A stretch of 64,000 nucleotides of DNA, from the NCBI GenBank assembly GCA_033782935.1, contig JAWQEG010000621.1, positions 1,380,001 through 1,444,000 of the forward strand. Reading direction: 5' to 3'. Made by a program: the position numbers and the translations under genes. This DNA is from Petrolisthes cinctipes (Eukaryota > Arthropoda > Malacostraca > Decapoda > Porcellanidae). Each line of letters starts with the position of its first letter. Position 1 is the stretch's first letter. The notes beneath the pieces are model-generated. The model was given only the letters and a program-made list of their open reading frames with translations. It ran no database searches and was not told the DNA's origin. Below, piece after piece: positions 30,900 through 41,353 of this stretch.

Positions 30900-31785
30900 T
30901 ACCAATTGCCATTTTAACTCTTACCATCTCCTGGTGTTGGCCATTCTCGAGTGGCTTGTCCTCCTGGGTCGTCGTGGCCGCAGTCACATTTTGTTGGGTC
31001 CTGTCCCATGTGGGTGTCAATGGGAATGAGCGGACTGACGCCCTGGCTAAGGCTGTGAACTCCAGTGCTCGGCCTCCTACCAGTTGTCATCCTGTACCTG
31101 TAGTGGACCTTCGTCTATACATAGATGCTGCCGTTCGCTCCTGCTGGCAGGACAGATGGGACGCCATTGGGGCTAACGAGCTCCTCGGCATCCGCCAGCG
31201 CCTGGGTTTGTGGAGCTACAGTGGCCTGTCCTGGCTCTTGCCCATCTCCGCATTGGCCACACACTATTGACTCATGGGTTTTAATGGAGAGGGCACCCCC
31301 CCCTCCCTACTGAGATGATTGTCTGGTCCCTCTGACAATGCGGCATCTTCTTGCCAAGTGTCCCAGCCTTGGGGATCTTCGTCGTAGGCACCTCTCCAAG
31401 TACCGGGTGGTTGACGGTTCATACAGTCTCTCCCAGGTGCTCGGGAAGGAGGCTTGTAGTGTGGGAGGGAACACTCTCTCCTATGTGGAGGAGGCTGGCC
31501 TCGTCCACAAATTGTGATTTTTATTATATTTAAGGCTTTTTAGATAGTTCAATGTTTTTAATTTCTTATTCTCTCATATATTTTATTTAAGTTAATCAGG
31601 TTCTTTAGTGAAAATGTGCTTTTTAGTTTATATGTCCTTTTAATCAAGCTGACTATCCTTTTCGGGGTAGTGAAGCCTATTTAATGTGTGTACATATTTT
31701 ATTAATGATATAGATGACCATTTTATGTTGGGCAGTATATGACTCTAGCTGTTGCGCCGCCAGATGCCTAGTGGCATATATAAAT
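30900..31785 (+). pseudogene. Copy 1 ORF2: RNase H end and 3' tail
   Basis: Encodes the last part of the RNase H domain (FCWVLSHVGVNGNERTDALA) and the C-terminal region (CWQDRWDAIGANELLGIRQR, ELLGIRQRLGLWSYSGLSW, then the segment with VLGKEACSVGGNTLSYVEEA in another register) with frameshifts. The 3' UTR ends in CGCCGCCAGATGCC and a tail of AATC-like units near 31785, as in the copy ending at about 50990. This closes the outer shell of the nest. Confidence 0.75.
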
Positions 31786-31792
31786 CAATCCC

Positions 31793-32458
31793 TGCTCATC
31801 TCCCTTCACCTTCTAGCATATCAGGTGCTTCATGGACTCGTGTACGGGTCCGATTTACTGCCCCAATTACTACCCCTTAGGTCCACTCTTCTTCTAGTAG
31901 CCCAGTATTAGAGAACACTTGTCGAACTCTCGCTGTCAGTCATGAGTTGAGAGCCCTGGATTTCTCGGGGCACGAAAATGAAAGTTAAAACCATATTTTC
32001 ACCATTAGAGACCAGTGCTCTCTGTTCTTACTCTCTGCGACACTTCTCCTGGGCCAGACAACATCCCGTATGCAATGTTGTGACACTTGGGTGAGAAGGC
32101 CATCTCATTTCTTCTAGCTTTATATAACAAAATCTATCTGGTGGGTGTCTTCCCTTCTGGGTGGAGGGTTGCTACAATCCTTCCTTTCCCCAAGCCAGGC
32201 AAGGACTCTAGTATTACCCTCAATTACCGACCTATTGCTTTGACCTCCTGTCTCTTCAAACTATTTGAGAAGATGGTGAATGTCAGACTTGTTTACTTCC
32301 TAGAACGGGGTGGTTTTCTGTTTCTGTTCCAGTCTGGCTCTCGTAAACACCGTTCCAGTATAGACGCTCTGGTCAGGTTGGAAGCTGCTGCATGTGAGGC
32401 TTTTACACGACATCAACACCTTGTCTGTTGATTCTTCGATTTAGAGAAAGCCTATTTG
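31793..32458 (+). pseudogene. I/Nimb-type copy 3: rearranged fragment
   Basis: A short segment of the ORF1 C-terminal region (about 31793-31922) is joined directly to ORF2 sequence before the RT. It then continues through VFPSGWRVATILPFPKPGKD, NYRPIALTSCLFKLFEKM, QSGSRKHRSSIDALVRLEAA and a final DLEKAY. The whole endonuclease is deleted, and the copy ends abruptly at about 32458. It lies immediately after the 3' tail of copy 1. Confidence 0.75.
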
Positions 32459-33090
32459 CTCTAGCTTGACAATCTTTCCACTCTACCAAGTTGACCCAAT
32501 TTTTGATCGTTTAAAACAACATTACAAATGTGAATAATGTAGGAATCGTGTGTAATAGTTGGGAAAGAGATTTATCGTGAGTGAGAGGGGTGGGTTGTGA
32601 GGGAATGGGAGTAATTTGTGCTATGGGAAATGTAAGTAGAATGAAGAATATGTATGTATGTATATGTGTGTACTGTACATAGGTGAAATTTTCAGGGACC
32701 CTTTCTCTCTTTCTTTGTTAATTAGGAGAGCGAGTAGGTATGGTCACGGTGAAGTACAATTAACGGTTTATACCCTAAAGTTGTGGGTGCGGTCGAATCA
32801 GTCACCCGGGGACATTACCGTATAGCTTATACAGACTCCATAGCATATTTCTGTATGTGGTAATTTTCTCTGCCTAAATTCTTCAACTATCCCTCCTTTC
32901 TTTATGTTTCCTTCGTGTGTGTGTGCGTACATATACACCGGTGTTACTATGTGCATAGATGCCATATCTGGGACTTTACCAGATGCATAGAAACACACTC
33001 TAACCTAGTACATGCACGCACACGGTTAGATTAGGTCAGGTTGGCCTACTAGTGAAATGGTTGACCAACCGGTAAAATGAGCTGGGTAAG
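32459..33090. other. Unassigned intronic stretch
   Basis: About 630 bp with short GT-rich runs, no coding signal and no structured repeat that I can identify. Confidence 0.5.
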
Positions 33091-33093
33091 AGA

Positions 33094-33895
33094 ATGAGAC
33101 TCTTTCCAAGATTATCTCAACCAAAACAAGACCGTGGTGATGCATGTCTGTACATCTACAACTCCAGTCCCACCACCAGTTGTTACAATTGGCTCCCACT
33201 CACTTCATGTGGCGGAGTCAACCAAACTACAGAGGGTCACCATCGACAACAAACTAGACTGGAAGCTGCACACCACCAACACCATCCAGGCATCCACCTA
33301 CAGGCTGCACATGCTTAAAACAATGAAATCCCTGGGTGCCCTACATCAACAACTGAGGGATAGCTACACCACCACCATCCACCCTAAACTTACATATGCT
33401 TCTCCGGCCTGGTCATCTGCACTAAGCACCACGCAGATGTGCCGGCTCGAACGTGTACAGAAAAGATCATTTTGGGACCAGCCCACACCACCTATCAACA
33501 GGCGTTAAACTCCCTAAAAGTTTCCTCACTGAATGAGAGGTACCGCCATGACCTGACCAAGTTTGGAGAGAGGATACTGTCACAACCTCGCCATCGCCTA
33601 CTGCTACCCCAAGCCCTCCCCCACTCCATCAAGGGCCACCCGTCGCTACAACAAATTATAACCCTTAAGGGCAAGAACCGACAGGTATAAGAACAGCCTA
33701 ATACCTACTATTGTAAATATTATCAACAATAAATAAATATCCTGTAGATCTATATGTATAATTGTCATATCACACACTATACCATTCGTTTACATTGTGT
33801 CACCTCTGTATATTTTCAGCCCCAGGGCTGTACTATGTCAAATAAACCGGTTATTATTATTATTATTGTTATTATTATTATTATTACACTAATCC
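33094..33895 (+). pseudogene. Third non-LTR family: RT C-terminal end and (ATT)n tail
   Basis: Two overlapping registers encode the end of a reverse transcriptase protein. The first (to about 33480) has IGSHSLHVAESTKLQRVTID, NKLDWKLHTTNT and HPKLTYASPAWSSALS followed by RLERVQKR. The second (33439-33690) has ILGPAHTTYQQALNSLKVSS and RILSQPRHRLLLPQALPH. The LERVQ...ILG...Y..AL pattern is typical of CR1/Daphne-like elements. The 5' part is truncated. A short 3' UTR ends in an (ATT)n run at about 33853-33890, a usual tail. A single frameshift near 33480 breaks it. Confidence 0.7.
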
Positions 33896-34352
33896 TCTTC
33901 CTGATCTGACGGACTTCAAACACTCCACTACTCAGTTATATTTCTAATTGTGCTCTCTCATTACTTCATTTCTTTTTATCTGATTATCCCCTTTCTCTCT
34001 CTCACTGTACATACACACACACACTGGATGCCCTTTCTTTCTCACTCAGACACACGCACACATGAGGGTGTATTGTAGGTGGTGAAAATATTCTTTCCGA
34101 ATAAGAGATGCATACAGTTATAACTAAGGTTATCATGTTTGAGGTAAGGCAAGTGACACGAGTCACCAGATAGCAACTTTGTGAATATAGGCACCTCAAT
34201 ATCCATGGCGTTTTAGCTATATAGAATTATTCAGTTTATTTTAGTCTATACTCTTACCCATCAATTTCTCTGATGATCAGAAATTTTGTCATAACCAAGG
34301 CAACTAAACAAAAAATATAATCCACGCATCATGCACAAACATGGGACAAGTA

Positions 34353-34515
34353 CAGTCGGCGGCAGAAGTCCTGTCGCCTCACATGCTTCACCGAGACAAG
34401 CAGTGTTCATGGATTCGAGAAATACACACGTTTTCTACACCTAATAATCTCGAGTCTATGAACATCGCGTGCCTCGGTGAAGCAAGTGAGGCGACAGGAC
34501 TTTTGCCGCCGACTG
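34353..34515. mobile_element. 163-bp palindromic MITE
   Basis: Ends CAGTCGGCGGCAGAAGTCCT and its complement, TA on both sides (34351-34352, 34516-34517). The arms of about 75 bp are almost self-complementary, so the whole element folds back on itself. A second copy is at 51377-51536. The ends resemble those of the larger TIR elements at 6587 and 29329 (CAGTCGGC). Confidence 0.9.
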
Positions 34516-35063
34516 TACACTGATGTAAGTTTTATGCCATTTAGTGAGAAGCACTTTTCGTAATATAGCCGCACTGAGATGCCACAAAAAATCATATATC
34601 GCATTTTCAGGTTAATTTGGATAAATAGTTCACTGTGTTATTTTGGGTTCGGAAAATTATTGCTGCTGAATGAAAAAATCAACAACAATAATATCAGGTG
34701 CCATCCATTGAAGAAGGGTTGCCATGCTTCCTGATGATGGTTGTTTTATTGCCAAGAGGAATTATTACTTCTGACATTTTACAACTTTTTCACAAAGGTT
34801 TTAAAATGCACAATAGCATTGATCATTTTCACTAAAGGTTCTACCTGAAAAAAATGCACGATTACAAGTCAACAAGAACATTCGCTGACCAAAAATCTAG
34901 CCCACCCGAGTCGAAGCCAGAGATCTGGAGCAGACTTATTCTGGACGACAGCTCACTCAAAGCCTCAATTGGTTATAGATGTGTGTGGCCTCGTGATGGT
35001 ATGGGTGGGCTTCGACTCTGATGGGTTACATTTTATTTGTCAGTGAGTATATAACATACTTAC
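34516..35063. other. Intron end next to the IR exon
   Basis: No gene. An imperfect inverted repeat pairs CCCACCCGAGTCGAAGCC (about 34902) with GGTGGGCTTCGACTCTGATG (about 35005), possibly another degraded foldback element. Confidence 0.5.
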
Positions 35064-35302
35064 CAGAGAAGGGCCTCACGAGTGCTAAGTGTTGAGGAAG
35101 TAGCGAAGGTTTAAGAGACGTTATAACCGTGATGTCCGAGGGGTAACCTCGCGCATACTCGATTGCTTTTAACCGTTCTGGTGTCGGGGCAGCCTCAGTG
35201 CAGAAATCTACCTCTTCTCTCTGCAACTGACCCATCATCCCGCTAAATATACCGTTCCTCTCTAGGCCCCAGGATCGCTTAGGCTCTTCCCGGATTTCAA
35301 AG
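35064..35302 (-). CDS. Ionotropic receptor exon: middle of the ligand-binding lobe 1
   Basis: This 239-nt minus-strand exon starts after a TTTTCTAG acceptor with the third base of a Thr codon and ends one base into a Gly codon before the donor GTAAGTAT. It encodes FEIREEPKRSWGLERNGIFS, GMMGQLQREEVDFCTEAAPT, PERLKAIEYARGYPSD and SLKPSLLPQHLALVRPFS. The GMxGxLxRxEVDF, PTxERxxxxxY and SLKP...RPFSG landmarks are those of arthropod variant ionotropic receptors just before membrane segment 1. The binding lobe senses the odorant or tastant on dendrites of chemosensory neurons. It has no stop or frame break. Phase and protein order match the exons at 62721-62886 (before) and 51-235 (after). Confidence 0.88.
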
Positions 35303-36760
35303 CTAGAAAATAACAACACGATACATTGGTCTTAACATATTAATTTTACCCTAATTCACTTTATGAAATTATTTTCTTTAATAAGCTGGAATCTAAGTCA
35401 CTATGCGATGCGCTTGCTGATCTCTGTAATATTGGTTCATATGATTCATTCAAGTGATTCAATTTCATTCACTGTATGCAGGAAGTGAGTTTCTTTATCC
35501 CCGTGGGCTCCTCTATACCCTACCTTGCACGTTGGTGAAGTGAAGGAAGAGAGTTTAACATATAACGACGGACGTGATTGGTCGATGAGTTTGGTGCTAA
35601 TGTAACATTATATTCAGGCAAGAGAGCATTGTAGTGAACAAAATGAATGGTGTTTATTGGCCACATATACAGTGTATGAAGAATAGAGGTAGACATTGTT
35701 AATGAGTAATTGAATTATAATGCATATTGGGAATCTCGTTTTTTTTTTTTCTGTTGTGGTTGTCATACATCAGGCAACTGATGTCGGGCGGAGATCTGCC
35801 TGGCATTGTTTCACGGCACGATCTTTGATTCGTTTTAATTAAGGCTTCAAATATTCATTTCTACTTTCAGTAACAGAAGCTGGTAATATATTTTTTGTAT
35901 GTTCATAGACAGATTTATAGATAAATTTAGATGTAGAGATAGTGAAATAGTTTTTGTGTTGTTAATTTTGTATTTGTATCCTTATTCATTTTCAGTACTA
36001 ATTTAAATAAAAATATTTAAAAATAGTGAGATGATAAACGTTGTTGCCGACAATACTACAACACTCCCAACCCCGTTAACAAAGTTCAAAGTAGTGATAA
36101 TCTTTGTCCATTTTTATTCCCCACTACTCTTTCCGAGTATGTGGTGACAGTATTATCACTGACAAGAGATGACTCGGGTGAAGCCTGCTTTGTAAGCGAA
36201 GTCGATGAAAGTTACGCAACATCTTAGAAAGAAATTATCATGTTGAATGTAGAGTAGTTGGTTTGAGGTGATGAATGGAGAGGGCTTGTTAGGATGTTTT
36301 CTTCAATACTATTGTACAACAGATTTACATTTATATATAGATTTACAGATGTAATCTGACAAATTTTAAACCAAGTTTCTGATGGGTTCAGACCGTGTAA
36401 TTGCCTGTGTATTGTGTTGCCATGTTTCCTAAACCAGTGATTCATGACTTCTGTGATATAATGTAAAAGGTGTCATAGATAATTAAACTCATACTAATAA
36501 AATTTTAACATAAATATTAAATTATCTCAAATAAAAAGAAACGTATTATGCATCAGACCTTTATGTGGCAATAAATAAACGTGGCTCACATTATGTTGTA
36601 ATTGTTATTGACTTATACAGTAGTTTTAGGTTTGGTAAAAAAAGGAAATATATAGGTGTACAATATTATTTGAAGGAATATAAGTAAAAGTAAGCTATTT
36701 TCTATATAAAGATAAATAAAATGAGAGCGACAACATCATTCCATATATATAATATATATT
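35303..36760. other. Unassigned intronic stretch
   Basis: About 1.46 kb without recognised gene. Near 36090-36170 there is weak resemblance to the hairpin region of the LTR family (TATTATCACTGAC...GGGTGAAGCCTGCTT), too diverged to call. Confidence 0.45.
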
Positions 36761-37351
36761 GCAGTGATCCAAGCACCAGTATTTCCCATGCTCTATGTCT
36801 CACACATCCTCGCCTTCACCTGTCGGGTTGTGTGTGAGCCTTACCCAAGCCTAGTCCATCGCACCGGGGCCAACGCTCTTCCACTATCATCGGAACAGCC
36901 AGCCAAGCAACAACTTCCCTCTCCTGCTCTACCACTGCCGCTGCTTGCCTTGCCGTACCACGCCAGGGCTCCTCTCGCAAAACGCTACACCAAGGTCACC
37001 CTCAAGCAACTCCACGACTGCTCCAAGCAACTCCACCACCTTCTCCAAGCAACACCACGATCTTCTCCAAGCAACACACGCAGCCAGGCAAGCGGGGAGA
37101 CTCTACACTAGTGCTTAGCCATACATGTTGTACTTTACCTGTGTGTTACTGTACCTAGTACTGAGTTTGCTGTACACCCTTTCCGGTAGTAACGAGCCTC
37201 CCAGTCGTTACAATTGGAGACCTCGGAAGTCGGTAGCACTCGTACTTACAGTAAATACTCAAGAAACAGGCCCTACGACATTCTCAAGCTGCTGGCTGAC
37301 TTCCCCCCAAGAAGAGGCCCTACACTCCAACTGCACGTGTTTGCCGCCTCT
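36760..37351 (+). mobile_element. Possible Gypsy LTR end and start of internal region
   Basis: The sequence up to 37212 ends CAGTCGTTACA and is followed by ATTGGAGACC, the layout of a Gypsy LTR end followed by a primer-binding region. A short open stretch (TYSKYSRNRPYDILKLLADF) could be the start of gag. It is cut at about 37351 by the 5' end of the non-LTR copy 2. No partner LTR or target duplication was found and the left border is unclear. Confidence 0.35.
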
Positions 37352-39754
37352 TCCCCCCCAACGGGAACCGCCTTGACGTGGTGGGGGGCTTGTGTGTCTC
37401 TGAGACCTGGCGAGCTAGACTAGAGGGGGCTCTGGCCCCTGCTCTGCCCCGATTTCGGGGAGAGAGGGCTTCCCATGCTAGTAAGGTCGCCAGTGAGAGA
37501 CCAGACTAAATGGTTCCCATGCATTAGGCTGCCAGTACGGGCCAACAGTGCTGCCCTCCAGAGGGACTGCACTCTAGGGGCAGTCCTATGTTGGATGGTT
37601 GGGTGTCTGGGCCGGGAGATGTTGGGGAAGAGGGTCTCAGCACCGTCGTGGGCAAACTTTCGAGCCTTTGGGGCTGCTTTTTAAAACGAGTGGCCCAGTG
37701 GGGGAAGAGGTACCCCGCCCACGGCGACCAGCGCTCGGTCCCCTCATCTGCCCGGTAGGTAGTAGCTCTTGGCTCCTGGGGCCAAAAAACACCAAATCAA
37801 TAATATATGGATAAAGAAAAACCCCAATCTCTTCCTCGAGCGGTGGTCGACCAGGCCTTCGAGACGTCACTCTCTGGTCGTGGTAGTATGCAGAAAGCTG
37901 CAAATAAGAGTAGATCTACCAGGTCGGGTGTTGTGTCAAAGAACAATTTTAGCGATTTTGACACGTTAATGTTAACAAATGTACTTGCATCGCTTTCCTA
38001 TGGCGTATCCACTCCATTTATAAGTGTAATGGAGTAGTTCTTCGAATCCGAATCACATATGACGGTGATTGTAGGTCTAATCGGTGCTATATTACTTTCA
38101 ATACAAATGCTGCTGCCAAATCAGCATTTGAAGCAAAAGATTCTCTGACGGTGGGAGATACTCATTGTAAAGTTCAGATGATGCGGTCCATCAATGTAGT
38201 TGACAGTGACAATGACTACTGCCCTAACATCTTTGACGAATCTGTAGAGCATGTCCCAAAGGAACGTCTGGTTGCTACACCCTTTTGGTTTGTGGCTTAC
38301 TGCAGGGAGGGACGTGGTAACCTTATCAATACTTCCCGGTATCTGGAGAAAGAAATTCGATTATTACCAATGGGCCACATAAAGAAATATGGTAAGGGCG
38401 TTTTAATCAGAGCCAAAGATCTTACACAGGCCATGATGCTCCTCAATCTCCCCTGTTCTTCTAATAGCATGTTTGAATCTATTAAACCACATCGAACATT
38501 TAATTATAGCAAGGGGCGTATATATAATGAGGACCTGTATGAATTCTCAGAAGAGGACATTCTCGCTATGTGCCCAGACAGTGTCCAACGAGTAACACAG
38601 ATGAAAGGCAGTAAAAATATGATCATCCACACTTTTTATGGCTCGCATATCCCAGATCGCATTAACATTAACCCCACCTCTTTTGAGGTGAAGCCTTTTG
38701 TTGAGCGTCCCCTACAGTGTTTTTGTTGTTATGAGTTTGGGCATGGGAGGAGGAACTGCAACAACCGTTCCCAGTGTGGTAATTGTTCTGCTCTTGATTC
38801 ACATCTTACTTCTGAGTGTCGGTCAGAGAGTTACTGCTTTTACTGCAGAGATGCTCACCCCTTGCGTTCTCGCCAATGTAAGATGTACCTCCTTGAGCAG
38901 GATATCCTCCACTTGACTAATACCCAGTTCATTAGCATAGGTAGAACCCAGACGGCAACGCGACAGAAAGATGGTGGTGTGAAGACATATGCCTCCTCCC
39001 TTCGCCCTAAATCGGTTGCAGCACCCTCTCAACCCTCTCAAGAGACACATGCTTTTTGCTCTAGAGAGAGCGTTTCTAAAGTTACTCTACATAATATTTT
39101 CTCTGTCGAGGAAACTATATAAGACACTCATTCTGGTGACCCTTCAACTGATGACAATTCTCAGACTTTAGCTAAAGGTGTCCATGTGGTTGAGGTTCAC
39201 GCTGCCACACGCTCTCCTAAAAGGAAACTTAAGTCACCTAAACTGCCACAGAGATGCCTTCGTGGCTCCTCTGAGGCACTTGACTCTATAGATGTTCCTC
39301 CTTGTAAGACAACCATCTCTGTGGACTCATCCATAGTTTCCTCTCAATTTCACCAGAAGCGTTCTCGTGGCTCTGATGAATCTCTTGATTAATCAGAAGT
39401 TCCTCCTCGCAAGCTTTCTTCGGGATCATCAGAGGGGCGTGAAGTTAATGTGGATGCCACGGATGTTGTGACTTCAAAAGTCACAGTTTCTCTTCCGCTT
39501 GAGCAGGAGAGTGATTCTACCACCAGAATTATGGATGTTGATGTATCTGACTGTGTCAGTGATACCACTGCTGTACAGAACAATACCAATGTTATTGTTT
39601 CAAAGAATATCCCAGTTCATATACCTTCATCTTCTTCTAACATATCAGATGCTTCAGGGACTCATCTAAGGCTCCCAATTACTGCCCCAAGTACTACTCC
39701 TCGGGTTTGCTCTTCTTCTAGTGGCGCAGGATTAGACAAATCTTATCGTCATCC
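37352..39754 (+). pseudogene. I/Nimb-type copy 2: 5' UTR and ORF1
   Basis: The 5' end begins in a C run followed by AACGGGAACCGCC, as in the copy on the opposite strand (48652). ORF1 runs from the ATG at 37807, changes frame near 38010, and continues through MRSINVVDSDNDYCPNIFDE, YLEKEIRLLPMGHIKKYGKG and the triple CCHC zinc knuckles (CFCCYEFGHGRRNC, CGNCSALDSH, YCFYCRDAHPLRSRQC). The Ser/Thr-rich tail is interrupted by stops at 39120-39122 and 39390-39392. ORF1 binds the element RNA. Near 39750 it jumps to sequence inside the endonuclease, so the ORF1 end and ORF2 start are deleted. Confidence 0.85.
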
Positions 39755-41065
39755 AGCATACTCTGCATTTTATTCCAATTCATTTGAAGGGCAGGGTCAC
39801 CATGGTGGCTCTTCTATCCTAGTTCGCTGAGATATTCCATGCACGAGCTTGGAGCTTGACACTCCGCTCCAGACTGTTGCAGTTAAGGTTTTTATTGACC
39901 GCCCGTACACTATGTGTAGTTTATACCTTCCTCCCAGTGTTACAGTTGAGAGGGGTGATCTCAACCGTCTTGTACGGGACCTTCCCTCTCCCTTTTTTTT
40001 ATTGGGTGATTTTAATGGTCGTCATCCTCTGTGGGGTGACAGTTCGGTCAACCCCAGGGGTATTTTACTGGCTTCTTTTATTGAGGATGAAGGATTAGGG
40101 GTTTTAAATACGAGAGATGTAAAACATTTTAATAGCCCTACTGGGACATTTACCGCCATTGCCATTTCCCTTTGTTCACCCAGTGATATGTTGGATTTTA
40201 CTTGGAGAGTGTTGCCTGATTTATATGGCAGTGACCATTTCCCTATACTTTTAGAAGGTAACAGGTACGAACCACAGTCTCGTCTTCCTAGGTCGAAATT
40301 AGACAAGGCTGACTGGCATTTTTTTAGAGAGCTAACTTCTTAGGTCTCTTCTGTAGCCGATTATGGTAGCTCTGACGAGGCTGTAACATATTTCACTGAT
40401 ATGCTCCACTCTGCTGCTCTCAACTCTGTCCCTAGAACTTCTGGCTACTTTCCCAAACGTCCTGTCCCTTTGTGGTCACCAGCCTGCACCACTGCTGTGC
40501 GGGAGAAGCGTTTTGTTTTCTCTCGCCTTCGTCGCAATCGTGGGGACCCAACTCTTTTAGAGGACTTCCGACGGGCAAGGGCTTGGACTAGACGAGTCTT
40601 AAAAGAGGCCCGACGTGCATCTTGTGTCTTCAATTAATACTAAAACTCCACTCACCCAAGTGTTCAGGAAAGTCCGTAAGATGGTGGGGAAGTTTTCTCC
40701 TAGTTCTCCAACTGCACTTAAGGTCAATAGAATTAAGATCATGGATGGTTTGACAGTGGCCAATACCATGGCGGAGGCTTTTGCAAGAGTCTCCATCGTG
40801 GCTCTCGACCTCTGGCTGTCAGGCATGAGTTAAGAGCCAAGGAGCGCACTAACCTGGATTTCTCAGGAATGAGAATGAAAGTTATAACCATATATTCACC
40901 CTGAGAAACCTGCATTCAGCTCTCTCTCTCTCTGCGGCGACACTTCTCCTGGGCCAGACAACATCCCATATGCAATGTTGCGACACTTGGGTGAGGAGGC
41001 GATCTCATTTCTTTTAGCTTTATATAACAGAATCTGGCTGGAGGGTGTCTTCCCTTCTGGGTGGA
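39755..41065 (+). pseudogene. Copy 2 ORF2: endonuclease and linker
   Basis: Starts at YSAFYSNSFEG, followed by VCSLYLPPSV-like, LGDFNGRHPLWGDSSVNPRG and DLYGSDHFPILLEGNRYEPQ (SDH catalytic motif retained). It then runs through the linker to VFPSGW, where the opposite-strand copy inserted at 41066. Stops at 39829 and 40341 and a small deletion near 40625 inactivate it. The last 12 bases, CTTCTGGGTGGA (41054-41065), are duplicated at 48653-48664. Confidence 0.85.
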
Positions 41066-41353
41066 TTGATTGATTTATTGATGCCATTAGGCATCTAGCA
41101 GCGCAACAACAATGGTCATATACCGCCCAACATATAAAGGTCATCTACATCATTAATAAAATATGTACAAAAATTAAATAATTTTCACAACCTCAAAAGG
41201 AGAAGCAGCATGAATAAAACCCACGTCTTCCAAAAGATCATATATTAATGAAATAACCTATTTAAGTTAGATATATACAAGAATTGAAATATTAACGAAA
41301 GAAACATTAAACTTTAACTACCTAAAAATTAATAGCCATAAATACAATAAAAT

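Larger units (their letters stand above)
236..35063 (-). other. 34.8-kb IR intron filled with transposable elements
   Basis: The interval between the donor at 35063-35062 (minus-strand GTAAGTAT) and the acceptor at 237-236. It is a phase 1 intron: the upstream exon ends with G and the downstream exon begins with GT, giving glycine. Apart from a few relics, everything inside is mobile-element sequence, most of it in the opposite (plus) orientation to the receptor gene. The intron boundary is inferred from splice consensus and protein continuity, without transcript evidence. Confidence 0.75.

Noticed and set aside
36764..37111. A Pro/Leu-rich open frame as a host gene
   Set aside because: No domain, no splice signals that match, and it lies in a stretch that ends like a Gypsy LTR.
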